64,000 nucleotides of DNA. Source: Ceratothoa steindachneri (Eukaryota > Arthropoda > Malacostraca > Isopoda > Cymothoidae). The notes under the pieces were generated by a model, which saw nothing but the letters and a program-made list of their open reading frames with translations, made no database searches and had not been told where the DNA came from. The DNA lies in NCBI GenBank assembly GCA_963969495.1, contig OZ018337.1:84356777-84420776 (forward strand), read 5' to 3'. Within the stretch, counting starts at the first letter, position 1. Each line of letters begins with the position of its first letter. The position numbers were made by a program, and so were the translations under genes. This document shows positions 36,340-47,514 of this stretch, in pieces.

Positions 36340-37400
36340 TCTCGTTCAATGCGGCTTCTGCCATCTTTGTTCATTCCCTATCAATCCCTATGTTATCTTT
36401 CTTAGGCATCGAATCCGAATCTTTACCTTCAACACTCAAATAATTTATCCCCCTGTAAATCATCTTTCTCCCTTTTGCTTTATACAAAAGTATATAGAGT
36501 ACCAGTCTCTAATCACTCTTTCACTTTCAAATGGTGCACAAAAAAAGGCTACTTCCCAATTTACTCTCACAAGTTCCGCCGCTTTTAGCATAATAGAAAC
36601 TAAATCATCTCCGTCTGATGATTTCCCACTTTTAAACCTCACAAAGGACTAGGAACCTGTTGGTTGCTTATTCCTTCCATACCCCAAAAAAGCACCTGCT
36701 TTACTCTCACGACGCCTTTCATATTTACATTTTAAATGAACTTCCTTACCCACATCCTGCAACTCATTAAATTATTCTCGCCATCACCTTTTGACCTTCT
36801 TTGCTCAACATTTCTATGTCATCTTTACAAATCTATTTTTCTTCTTCTTCCTCACCCTTCTTCCTTTATTCTTCATTTGTGGTTCATCACCATTCTCGCT
36901 TCTTTCTTTCCCAAATTCCACTCTTTAATCCTCTTTCTTTCCTTTCAAAATATTTCATTTTCCTGTTCACATCTTGATCCTAATTCGTCTTTTCAATTCT
37001 GGTCCTTTTTTAAATTTCTTTTGATCCCCTTTTATGCATTTAGCCACATATCTCTTACATCATTATATTTAATTCTAAGTATTAGCAAATACACCTACTT
37101 CTATCTTTCCATTTCACTTTTTGATCATTATTCGACTCTTCATCAGTTTGGTGCTATTTTAAGTTTCTCCAAACACACAGCCATTACATTATCTCCTACT
37201 ACAACGTTTAATTTCTATCACATTTTTTCTATCATCATGCTCATACTTATTCGCTCTTGTTCACTTTATGTCATTATAATATACTCTTCCATTTCTCTCT
37301 TATTTAATATCCCTTCATTTTCGATTCTTCATTCACTTCATCCTAACGCACTTCTTTTTATACAAACTCTAAACGATTTAATCGAGACATTATGATCATA
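36340..37400 (-). pseudogene. Non-LTR retrotransposon relic, linker and start of reverse transcriptase
   Basis: On the minus strand, 36642-36360 reads FKSGKSSDGDDLVSIMLKAA, ELVRVNWEVAFF, FESERVIRDWYSIYFCIKQK and, after a frame change, RGINYLSVEGK. These are the blocks 'GKSxGxDGI..EMLK', 'ESGxVPxDW' and 'YRGISLLSVxGK' that open the reverse transcriptase domain of LINEs. Upstream on the same strand (37400-36700) is purine-rich, Lys/Glu/Arg-rich sequence such as KGRRVRKKKKNRF and NELQDVGKEV, typical of the basic linker between endonuclease and reverse transcriptase. The 219-codon plus-strand frame at 36736-37395 is the pyrimidine-rich antisense of that linker and not a gene. It may be the other half of the family seen at 31131-32260. 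Confidence 0.7.
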
Positions 37401-38963
37401 TGATCAGATGGTAACATAATAATACATTTTAAATACTTTTCACTGCACATTCTCTCCTTTTTGGAACAGTTCAATAAATTCTTATGTTCTTCCCTCTTAT
37501 GTGTTTGTAAGGAAGAAATTTAGGTTTTTAAACTAAAATGAATTAATTATTAAAACCGGAAATTAGTTACATAATCTAATACCTTGACATTTGGAAAATG
37601 GGAATTAAACCTCATTTAAAACAATTAATAGCAAAATATTTATCAATATTACCTAAGATTTCACTAGAATGAATTAAGGATTATAAGAGGAAGAATAGCA
37701 ATATAATTTCGAAGGGAATCTCTTCTAAAATTTTAAATATAATTTAAACAGTAATGAGGCTTGTAGAGAATGGAAAGTCTTATTTTTTCAATATTCCTTT
37801 TTGAAACATTATAATTAAAAGAGATTTTCATTTTCTATGTAGATCTTTGGCCTTTCTTCTTTTCTATCTCAATGTTCGGCGACGACAATATAAAAGAAAA
37901 AATCCACCTTTCCTATGTAGAAAACAGCAGATAAAATCAACAAAGGCAATGCATCTGACCTAAATTTAGACATATGTAAAAGAAGTCTTAATCCTCAACT
38001 AAAACAGACGCTCTAAGCAACCTAAACTAACCTAGGAAATATATTCGTAAGAAGACGTTAGATAATTCACTTAAGGCGCAATTTTAAAGGAGGAATGTCG
38101 AGTATCCAACTACTTACTATAGGCATAAAAATGGCAGATGTGCTCATAAGTTGAGTAACTTAGGTTTAGTTGAAGAAGCAATGAAAATTACGTCTGTCCT
38201 AACCTTTTTTCTAAGTATTATATTTTTCTATGAGACGAAAGGATGTAATTTCTGATACGAAATGAGAATTTCCCTCAATAAGAACCAATAAAATGATAAT
38301 GCATTTATATAACGAGATCAAAGAACGTTAGGATAATATTGTAAACCGAAATTAGCCGCATTTTCTCGAAAGTCCTAAGACAAGTTAAACAATCAGAACA
38401 GGAAACTACTGCAAACAGCTGGATGTAATGTGTCGAAAGTTATTACCAAATCAACAAATATGTAATTGCATGAAATTATGTTTGGGGCAGGAAGAGAAAA
38501 TTTCAGGCTTCATGGTTGTCAGGACTTACGATGAGGAGTCAGATTGCTCTGTATGAGCTATACTAGTATACCCTGGTGGTTATTTGTTTATTTGCACTGA
38601 AACTGGAATTTCAACAAAGAAAGGAGTCAAAGTAATTGCACAAAACATATTAAAATTTTAAGGAACCGTAAAAGTATGTATTAGCTGGGCATTTTAACGC
38701 GAATTTAAAAGCAATATAATTCTTTGATTGGGAAAGAAATTAGTCAAAGTTTATGAACAGGAAAAAAGCATACTTTTATATGTATATTTAATAACTCTTA
38801 TCAAAGCGAATGATTTTTAACATTCTCAATGAGGAAAATGAGCCTTACTCTGTATTCAAAAACCGTATTTTGTTGTAGATTTAGTTAAATTCATCAAATG
38901 CTACTTGAATTCTCTTTTTTATTAAATAGATATCGGTTGGTGTTTGGTTGCGTAGATTTGGCC
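37401..38963. other. Intergenic/intronic sequence, nothing recognised
   Basis: AT-rich with no open frame of note. Confidence 0.5.
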
Positions 38964-39355
38964 TTAATAGCCCCACATATTACGAAATCCCCATTGTGTT
39001 AGATCTGCCTTTTGCGAAAGAAAAAGCCTATTTAATGTCTCTTTGTATATTGCATCAAAATCTGGCGCTTTTTCAGTACGTACGATGTAAAATTTGGGAA
39101 AATTAATCCTGTTTTTGGCATTGGTGTTCTGGAGCAGATACCCTTGGAACATACTCTTTTAATCTCATCCTCTGTCTTTGATTTTGAAAATACAAAGTCA
39201 AAAGCTACTTCTTCGCATATCCTAGGCATCCTTTCAACTTCTTCTGCGTAGTTCTTTTGTTTAAAGTTACATTCGTTCCTCTGCTGTAGAATTATCTTCA
39301 AAGAAAATGGATATATCGTTTTTCCCCACAATTTTTCCTTAATATACAAACTTGC
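38964..39355 (-). pseudogene. Protein-like open stretch, possibly an exon or broken gene
   Basis: Two overlapping minus-strand frames have balanced amino-acid composition unlike the low-complexity frames nearby. The 105-codon frame (39349-39032) includes LWGKTIYPFSLKIILQQRN, NYAEEVERMPRICEEVAFDF, SKTEDEIKRVCSKGICSRTP and FPNFTSYVLKKRQ. An overlapping frame continues past 39050 as KAPDFDAIYKETLNRLFLSQ. Switching between them suggests a frameshift in a once-continuous protein. The 105-codon frame has no ATG, only a TTG, and a TGA precedes it. I do not recognise the family. It could be an exon, a processed pseudogene or part of a repeat. Confidence 0.35.
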
Positions 39356-41130
39356 TCAACTTGAATAAGAATTTTCATTTCCTAAAATACGATATAGAAA
39401 TATATAACATATAATCGATGCTATATTTAAATTAAAATACCTTATACTAAGATTATATGATTATTATTAATCAGATATTATCATTTTTCAATGCATCTTA
39501 TTTGTCTTGACCTAAAAATCTGCTCAGAATTTTAAAAAAACTTCAAAGTTATTTTAGGAAGTGTTGCTATGAACTATCGAGTGAATCAGTACTAATTGTC
39601 TAACCATTTCTCTAATAGCAATTATTTTGTTTACATTACATAGATTATTGTAATTATCTAATTTTAGAAAGCAGAGTTATTTATTTAATTAAAGTGAGCA
39701 AAACCGGAATTGTATGTTAGTATAAAATAATTCAAATGAGATCGATAAATGAATTGGAGGAAATATACAGAAGAAAATTATGTAGGGTGGGGGCTTATCC
39801 TAGCCTGTGTCCATGATAAACCGAGAATAGGTCATAATTCTAGGGAGGAAAGGTCAAGAATTCTAGTTCTTCGGTTTCCTCTAATAATCTAGAATAGATA
39901 AGAACGATTTTAGGGAACTGTACTTATAATAATGATACAACTAAGAAATACCCTCGTCCAAGTGCCAGAGGAGATACGTAGGTTATAAAGCCTAAAACCT
40001 TTCGATTCCCTTCACCTTTATCATTTGATGAGACACTTTTTCTTGACTCTTAAAATCTGATTTATATTTTATAATTGACAGAGTAGAGAAAAAAATAGGT
40101 TTGGTTCTCTATAAACTCAGATTTGAAGCGTATCCCAATTTTTCCGTTTCTCTTTTTCGGTTAAAATCTTCTTACTACTTTGATAATTCAGGCTCTGACC
40201 TCTCGGGAATCGATGATCTTTTGAGAAAAAAGGACTGCAGATGAACAACAAACCTTATGACCAGAAATATAGTGTAATTATAATAGAATATATTTGTTTC
40301 TAACAGAATAGGATGTATTATATTGAAGTAAAGGTGTGAAAGTCGGAGGATTATTTAGAAAGTTCATAATTTCCGACTGAACAGCTGAAGAATATATCAT
40401 TTTTCTATTAGAGATAAATATAAAGGTGGTCGTAGATCTAAATAAAGAGATGTTTTTTTGCATTCTTTATATATTATATTAATACAGTAATATTATTTAG
40501 GTATCAAAAATAATCATAATTATGGTTATAATTATGATTATAACAGAATGTAAGTACATTACGTATGAAAATTTTATATTAAGGACATAATTAATGTGAG
40601 TGTAACTAACGAAAAATCAATCGTCCATGTTGATTTGTGCTCCAAATAAAAAGATAAGACCAAGCTTAAAGAACAAGCCACAACGAATTACCCTAACATT
40701 AAAGTTATTGCTCTCGGAATACTAATATATGAAACTATTGAAAGGTTGAATCTTCTTCACATATTTGTATTTTAACTAACGAGACCTGCCTTAAATTGCA
40801 GACTGGGGAATTGCTTCATGAATGCAAGAAATTCATAATAAAATGGAACATTAACTTCCCTCCTTTTATCATTAAATGAATTTCAGAAAGATAGAGAATT
40901 TCTCATGCAAAACAAATATATTTTTATCTCTCAGCGATGATCCATTTTCTTCTTTTTAATACTATTCTTCTTATCTATATATTATGTTTTTTGTATTTGA
41001 GTTTTAGGTAGAAAGCCAAAACGGCGAATGAGCGCATTTATACAGATTGGAAGCTGAAAAACACCCGCCCGTTACTCACTGAATTCAGAGTCATCGGATG
41101 TACAGAGTTTTACTTTCTGGCATCTGAATT
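39356..41130. other. Intergenic sequence with one palindrome
   Basis: AT-rich. A perfect 13-bp inverted repeat, TAATCATAATTAT / ATAATTATGATTA, around GGTT lies at 40511-40540. Otherwise nothing recognised. Confidence 0.5.
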
Positions 41131-41900
41131 AACCTATTAATGAGCTTCCAACGCCACTTGGGGAGGGTGGTTGTGGTCGACGGCGTTTTAATTCAAGAAA
41201 ATGAATAGGACCGAGATCATTAAAGTCATTACATAAAGTTGGTAAATATATAATAAAGTAACTAAAATAAAGATCGACATGAAAAATACTGGTGAGCTGG
41301 CGGGTACTGGGGCCACTCGTTAGGGGAGGGGCTGTAATATGTTTTGAGTGCAACTATCGATCAGTTAGGAACCTTCGTCACTCTGGGAGAAGAGAACCCT
41401 TTTCACTTTACGGGGAGATGGATACAACTTGTCTTCGTCAGGGTATCTCTAGGATGAGAAGACGAGAGAGGAATGATAGCTGTGTTGTGAATGTCTTTAT
41501 TTGTGATGAAGCGTGTAAGACCGAGCCAACTGGTGGGGGGTGGAGGTAAGCACAGCGAGTCAACCAAACCGTGGCCAGATCTCGACTTCTGTTGATGTTC
41601 GTGGGCATTTCGCTTGAGACTGAACCCGACACCTTGATGTCAGTAGCCTAATCTGGTATGATTCAGGCCAGCCAGACCTTCATCCTGTTTCTCTCGGTCG
41701 TAAGAAAGTGGAATAGCTGATAGAGATGAAAGGTGTATAAAGGGAAATAAATGCCTTCTGGAATAGAAAAGTCCTGTCGATCTCCAAACCAGCGACTTCG
41801 TCGTCTCTGAGATCAGTGCACGCGTGCTTTCTTCACTCGATTTTCCCTGATCCTAAAGAGACAGGTCTTGCAACTTCTAAGAACCGGGTGCTTCCATACA
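41131..41900. other. GC- and CpG-richer island, function unknown
   Basis: Clearly less AT-rich than its flanks, with many CpG dinucleotides. Several short frames on both strands run through it (for example 41292-41549 plus and 41438-41632 minus) but none resembles a known protein. TGGAG|GTAAGC at 41541-41551 looks like a 5' splice site. It could be a non-coding exon or promoter region of a host gene, or a fragment of a GC-richer repeat. Confidence 0.3.
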
Positions 41901-44473
41901 GTGCCGTTACAGGGTTATTCATAGTCAATTCCTCTTACCACTTTCATTATTTTTATACCCTTAATGTCACCACATAAAATAGGAAAATGGAGGGGGAAGG
42001 GGAAAAGGCACCCGCCCACCAGTTTCCTTGTCTCATGTTCAAATATTTACTTGCCTTTTAAAATATTTAAACCTGCCATAAATGGTAATTTTCCATTTCA
42101 TTGCCAGCCCTACCGGGTCAACTGCCGTATTAAAAGGGAAGGACAAACGAATTTTAAAATAAAATATCCTCATCGAAATATTTGGGACGAACCAATTTAA
42201 GCTAAAATCCCCATTTAAACGCAGATAACCACACTGTTAAGTGTGATTCTTTCCCATAATTAGTTTCTTCTTTGGAGGGTCTGGAAATGAAAATGCTCAA
42301 ATGTCTATTCAAAATCCTGAGTTTAATTCTTTACTATTTACAGCCATAAATTACGAATCTCTTCAAACCGAACAATCTGACAGCGCCTTCCTCACATCTC
42401 TTTTCTCTAGTCATAGTTATGACAGTCGACATGGAAGTTGGTTGAGCCAAGTTCATAACACCAGTTCATTTACCATTATTATTCTGCTTTCTTAGCCATG
42501 ACAATTATTGTTCAACTGCACAAATCTTTTGTTCATCCCTCTTAATTATTCATGTTCTGCAGCTATAACTATTCTTCTTTATCTTCCAGAAAACTTCTTG
42601 TTCACTCACTATATTTATTCTTAGTCACCCGCCAGAATTCCTGTTGTTCACCCTAAAGGGATCTTACTCAATACTCCGAATTAACTCTGCTCTTTGATAA
42701 AATCTGCTTTGAGGGATTTTAACTCCGCCTCCCACAACAATTAAGGGTGAAAAGCATTTCTTTTCCCTCTCTACTCTCTTTCGCCTCTGTAATATTCATT
42801 CTCTCCATCAAATCTCTTTTTATATTCCTCTTCATTGAATCCTTCAATAATGTTGGATTGCATCTTCTTGACTCTGCCTCAAATAGTCCTTTTGAACATA
42901 TCCTTACGGAGAGGATTTCAAAGTTCCCTCATTTGTATTGGTCGAGAAATTTCATACGACCTTAAAAATGTTCCTAAACGTAAGTCTCATTCTGCATTTT
43001 TTCTCTCTGTATTTTTGCATTTTTTGTTCAAATTTTTGTCTCTCATTTTTTTTATGGATATGAAAATTAAATTCCTCCTGTACATATATATTCACGATTA
43101 GAATAAAAAAATAATGAACATATTGTCGCTTGAAATTTAGCTCTGCCTTTTTTTTTATTTTTTCACTTATTGAACTGTAATAAATAAATCTCTGTCTAGT
43201 AGAAGAGCGAATAACTGCGATGTTTACTCGTGATGTTATTCGTACGAAGCTGGACAATCTTCACTTCATTTTTATTAATTACTAATGTAGGCCGAGATGA
43301 ATTCTTCATCTCTTTTTCTTCTTTTCCCGAATGTTCCCTATCCTATGGGATAATCCATTATTATACCATTGCCAGGCTCAATTTCCCCCTATTTTTCACC
43401 CTTACCCTCTCACCCTTCCATACACATCAATTGTGTAGAGGTCCAACAAATGGTGCTGGTTTCATGAGGGATTCGTACACTACTCAGCCGTTATAGCCAC
43501 CAAAGTCATAAGTGCTGTTCTAATCTTCTTCTATTTTTTACGTAGCAGTTTTAAAAATATTTCTGTCAGTTATGTCTCTGTTGGTTACTCATTATTTAAA
43601 TAATATCTAGTTAATTCCCCTGGTTAACCCTGAGAATACCCTTCACCTTTGCCTCATAAACCGTATTCTATTTGTTTAACTTTGGGGTAGGATCTGATTT
43701 TCAGTGCTGAACACCAAGGTTGGTTCTTCATTTATCTATTTAGTCAAAAATTTCTGGAAATAGAATTAAGTAATTTAAGCTCACGATATACCCCGTATAT
43801 GAATGCCATTAGATACGTGTTCGTGAGCCAAAGCTCAATTTCTTCTTTATTGAAAGAATGACACAAACAAGTATAGAATTATAGTATGGGTATTGTAATA
43901 TATTATATATAATACTAAAGTACATTATAAGAGAGTAGCTTCGATAGAGATATAAAATTCTGATCACGAAATTGCTTGAAAAATATTGATGTTCATTTCA
44001 TGATAAATAAATAATAATTTGGAAGTCTTTCCATTTATAATAAGCGGCTCCTCCACTCTTTTGAATTAAGTCTGGAAAATTGTTTGGAAGTCGCGAAATA
44101 AATAATTGATGTTTCTCCTCACAAATTCAATCCGGTTCGAAAATAATAAACGCAATTTGACAAAGGTAGTTCCACATCATTAGGCAGGTTTAATTGTCCA
44201 TATAACCGATGATAAAAAAAATATTGATCCTATAAGAGATTGAAATAGTGAATGTTAAGAGAGAAACTGAGTGTATATATGTATATATAATAATGACGCC
44301 ATGTTGTATATAGTAATTGTTATAGTTGATACCTGAAAAGGAAGTGTTTAGTTTCTTCATGGCTTTCTTAACTTGTCTAAGTAAAGAAAAGAGATTATAA
44401 AAATCATTGTGAATCATTTATTATTATTGTCCGTAAAAACCTTTTGAGCTTACTCGTCATGTTTAGAAATAGA
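41901..44473. other. Intergenic sequence, pyrimidine-rich in part
   Basis: The stretch 42490-43060 is pyrimidine-rich on the plus strand, giving open but low-complexity frames. A small inverted repeat, AGCTCACGA / TCGTGAGC, sits around 43779-43834. No gene recognised. Confidence 0.45.
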
Positions 44474-45040
44474 ACAACGTTAGAACAGCCATTGTTCTTC
44501 AAGCCCTTTCGTCAAGAAACGGTTCTCATTCCCAAGACATCACGTCAGGATAATTTAGTTCCATCCATTTTACCGTTCTTCAAGAGAACGCTTGGTTTCA
44601 ACAATAGCCTCCATTGTTAATCTATAACTTTCCCGATTTGCTCTCACAAAGATCGCTCGTACCTACGAGCCCCACTTCCCTCTAACTCTTCGACCACAGT
44701 CCTTCCCCTTCGCTAAGGACAACTCCCCGAAGAACCCTTCTGCTGGTAATCACCAGTGGACCGAAGATTCCTTCGCATCATATTTCTCTGCACAACAACT
44801 TTGTAATTACATAAACTGAGCATAACCTTTAATTATCTGACCTTTGGTTAACGCTACCCTGTGGTTTAAATGGTTTAGCAAACCATCCCATCCCTTTAAT
44901 TTTTTTTTGTTTACCTTTTTAAATCTCTCCAAATCTTAATCCTCGGATTAGTTTGATATTCCCACGACCCTTTCCATTCTCAGTTTATTTAAACATTTTT
45001 TTGTGTGTTCTTGATAGTTTAATTAATAAAACTCTATTTT
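44474..45040 (+). repeat. Fragment sharing sequence with the gypsy leader/gag start
   Basis: AGAACAACGTTAGAACAGCC and TTGTTCTTCAAGCCCTTTCG with GTCAAGA at 44472-44519 nearly repeat 24098-24147 of the gypsy element. After that the two differ. The following 500 bp are richer in C than their surroundings and end with an AATAAAA motif at 45026, as an LTR might. I infer a remnant of a related LTR element; the boundaries are uncertain. Confidence 0.45.
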
Positions 45041-45044
45041 ATTA

Positions 45045-45713
45045 ATGATAGCCATATTATTATCCTTGATGGTCTTCGTTATGTTGACTTTGAAGACATC
45101 AACCGCTTGCGGACTATTCGCATAAGCCTGCAAGTTAAGGTAGCCAAAAAGAAAGTAGTCTAATGGGGTTAAATCATGATCTCTGTGGCCAGTTGACGTC
45201 GCTGCCGCGCGAGATGACCCTGCCCTGAAATCGCTGGTGCAAAATGTCTATCCTGGCGTGCGCAGTGTGGCAGATAGTGCCGTTCTGTTGGAACCACATG
45301 CCATAAGTATTCATATCAGGCATATAATCCAGTTGATGCCACATGAAGTTGCTTATCATGGCTCTGTAGGTTTAGCCCTTGACTGTTATGTCAATCCAAT
45401 CTTTGTTCTTAAAAAAATACGGACCGATGATTCCGTTACACGAAAGTCCGCACCAAACACTCACTTTGTTGAGAGGCAATTGGTGCTGGTGTTTCTCATG
45501 TGGATTGTTTTAGTCCCAAATTCGACAATTTTGCTTGTTCACAAATCCATTCATCCAAAAATGGGCCTCGTCGCTGTGGCGAGGATAGAAATCACGCAAT
45601 GCGCGCAACGTTTGACGAACGGAGCACTGATTTTGATAATAACATTTGATCCTTTGCACACGTTGTTCAACGCTAGAACCTTCCATCGTGCCTTGCAAAG
45701 TACTAATGAACAC
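45045..45713 (-). pseudogene. Tc1/mariner-superfamily transposase relic, internally deleted
   Basis: The minus strand begins at ATG 45713 with an N-terminal helix-turn-helix (MEGSSVEQRVQRIKCYYQNQ, then CSVRQTLRALRDFY). It then jumps directly to the catalytic core (HSDEAHFWMNGFVNKQNCRI), so most of the DNA-binding half is deleted. After a stop it continues: KVSVWCGLSCNGIIGPYFFK, YRAMISNFMWHQLD, WFQQNGTICHTAHA, HQRFQGRVISRGSDVNWP, and near 45110 YANSPQAVDVFKVNITKTI. The first catalytic Asp (SDEAHF) is kept. The second reads QNG where related proteins have QDG. The 192-codon plus-strand frame is the antisense shadow. No terminal repeat was identified. Confidence 0.85.
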
Positions 45714-45815
45714 TTCACAGTGAGGTTGCCAGATGTCGCTTCAAAAACAAAGCCACTATCGCCTGATAAAGCTCGAGCATCCTTGTTGAAAGAATCTTTA
45801 TATATATATACATAG

Positions 45816-46573
45816 GTCTTTAGACAGAAATGTCAATTTCACAAGATACTAAGAAAAATAAGATTCAAAGGCAATGAAAAACATTTAGTAACATGCATAT
45901 TATTTTATGTATTTTTCCATACTTAAACTCATTTGTTACTCTGCAATTTTTCCTGATGAAGAGAACACAGGTTAAGTCCATATAATGATGCGTCATACAG
46001 ACCTTAATTTCATGTATATAAATGCCGTTCAGACTATGTATATTAAAAGATTAAATATATATTTTCCCACTACTGTTAGAAGCATATTGTTATTAAATCA
46101 AAATTGGGAGACCGAAATCAAATTTTCTCACTCTGAATATTAGGTGAAGACAACCAAAACTTCTTACTTCCAATTAATTTATTTTATATTAATAACAGTA
46201 CACGCGATCCTTCAGATCATCATACATTTTGTCTATTTGGGTAGGTTTTTGGTAGATTCAGAAAGAATGAATATTTAATCTGCCTCTGTCATATAGCATA
46301 TTGAATGTGTCAGAGGAGTACTCACCAATTTATTAATATACTGGCCCTGTAACTTTTAATTTGATATTAATTTGTGGTAAGTGATCATTGTCTGTTAGAA
46401 ATCAACATACTCTATGATGGTCACGATTATGCAAATTATCATGAGATTGGGGATGATTAGCGTAGCCAATCTGGCTCCTCAAAGCGAAATTTCTTTGAGA
46501 AAAAAGATATATACTTTTTTTAATTCAACCATGAAAGAAAGGTTGATAGCCTTTATTTGAAATTCTATGATTT
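45816..46573. other. Intergenic sequence, nothing recognised
   Basis: AT-rich spacer between the two DNA-transposon relics. Confidence 0.5.
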
Positions 46574-47514
46574 TACGATGAGCGGTAAATAATTTTTGCA
46601 ATTTGGATATAAGGAAACGAGATATGAAGAAAAGTGTTTTAGTATTTTTCAATGTAACTACCCTCGACTTAATGCACTTGCGCCACTTGTCTCTGAGGGT
46701 TCGAATTCCCGACAACCAGAAATCTCCTGACTGCTGTTCAATCCACTCCTGGACGGCGAGCTGGACATATTCATCATCCACAAACCGGCGTCTACGCAGT
46801 TCAGCCTTAAGCTCTCGGAATAAAAAGTATTCGTTAGGGGCCAGATCCGGACTGTAGGGGGGGGGGGTATGGTTGAGCTCCTCGAATCTGCACTCGCGCA
46901 GGGCAGCTTGTGCAACTCTGGCCTTGTGGACTTTGATGACGTTGAAGTCGATCATGGGGCATAAGGATTCTAGGGACCCAACGGGCAGAGACCTTGCTTA
47001 TGGCTAAATTGTCGTGGATGATGTTGATAACACTTATATTTGATACTCCAATTTCTCACTCGATTTCTTCGACCTTCACCCGTTGATTTTCGAGGATCAT
47101 CCTCTCTACACGGTCTATATTTTCTTCGTTGGTTGCGTCTGACGGGCGTCCTGGACGAGAGTCATCTTCAAGGGACTCACGACCATGGCGGAACTCCCTA
47201 TTCCAGCGAGCAATGGTTGCATAGGAAAGGGTTGGTGTCGGTGTACACTGCAACGATACGTTCATGCATCTCTTTTTTATTCTTGCCTTCCTTGGTCAAA
47301 AGGTGGATCCCCACGCGGGCTCAACCTTCTCCCTTATTGAAAAATATGTGACTGAAGATCTGCGATCAGCTACTGCTTCTTAAATAGACGAAGCAGGAGC
47401 GTAAGGCTGCAGGTCGTGACTTTTCATAACTTGTCCTAAAACCCCAACAAACAGCCATCTCCCCTCCTCTAGATTGTTCTACCGATTCGCAAAACCTATT
47501 GACCGCACCTCGTA
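46574..47514 (-). mobile_element. Internally deleted mariner, copy B
   Basis: Same family and orientation as 22464-23269. The ends are TACGATGAGCGGTAAATAAT at 46574 and, reverse complemented from 47514, TACGAGGTGCGGTCAATAGG. The minus-strand frame at 47265-47056 gives YATIARWNREFRHGRESLED, DDSRPGRPSDATNEENIDRV and ENQRVKVEEIE. The frame at 46955-46479 gives KVHKARVAQAALRECRFEEL, YSPDLAPNEYFLFRELKAEL and VQEWIEQQSGDFWL. The first and second catalytic Asp segments are missing, while the third (SPDLAPNEYFLF) is present. A poly-C/G run inserted before PPYSPDL adds residues. The length is 941 bp, longer than copy A by a 5' segment that A lacks. Confidence 0.88.

Noticed and set aside
36736..37395. 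219-codon plus-strand open frame
   Set aside because: Low-complexity Ser/Leu/Phe/Ile text from a pyrimidine-rich strand; the opposite strand carries LINE blocks.
45237..45815. 192-codon plus-strand open frame
   Set aside because: Antisense of the Tc1/mariner transposase relic.
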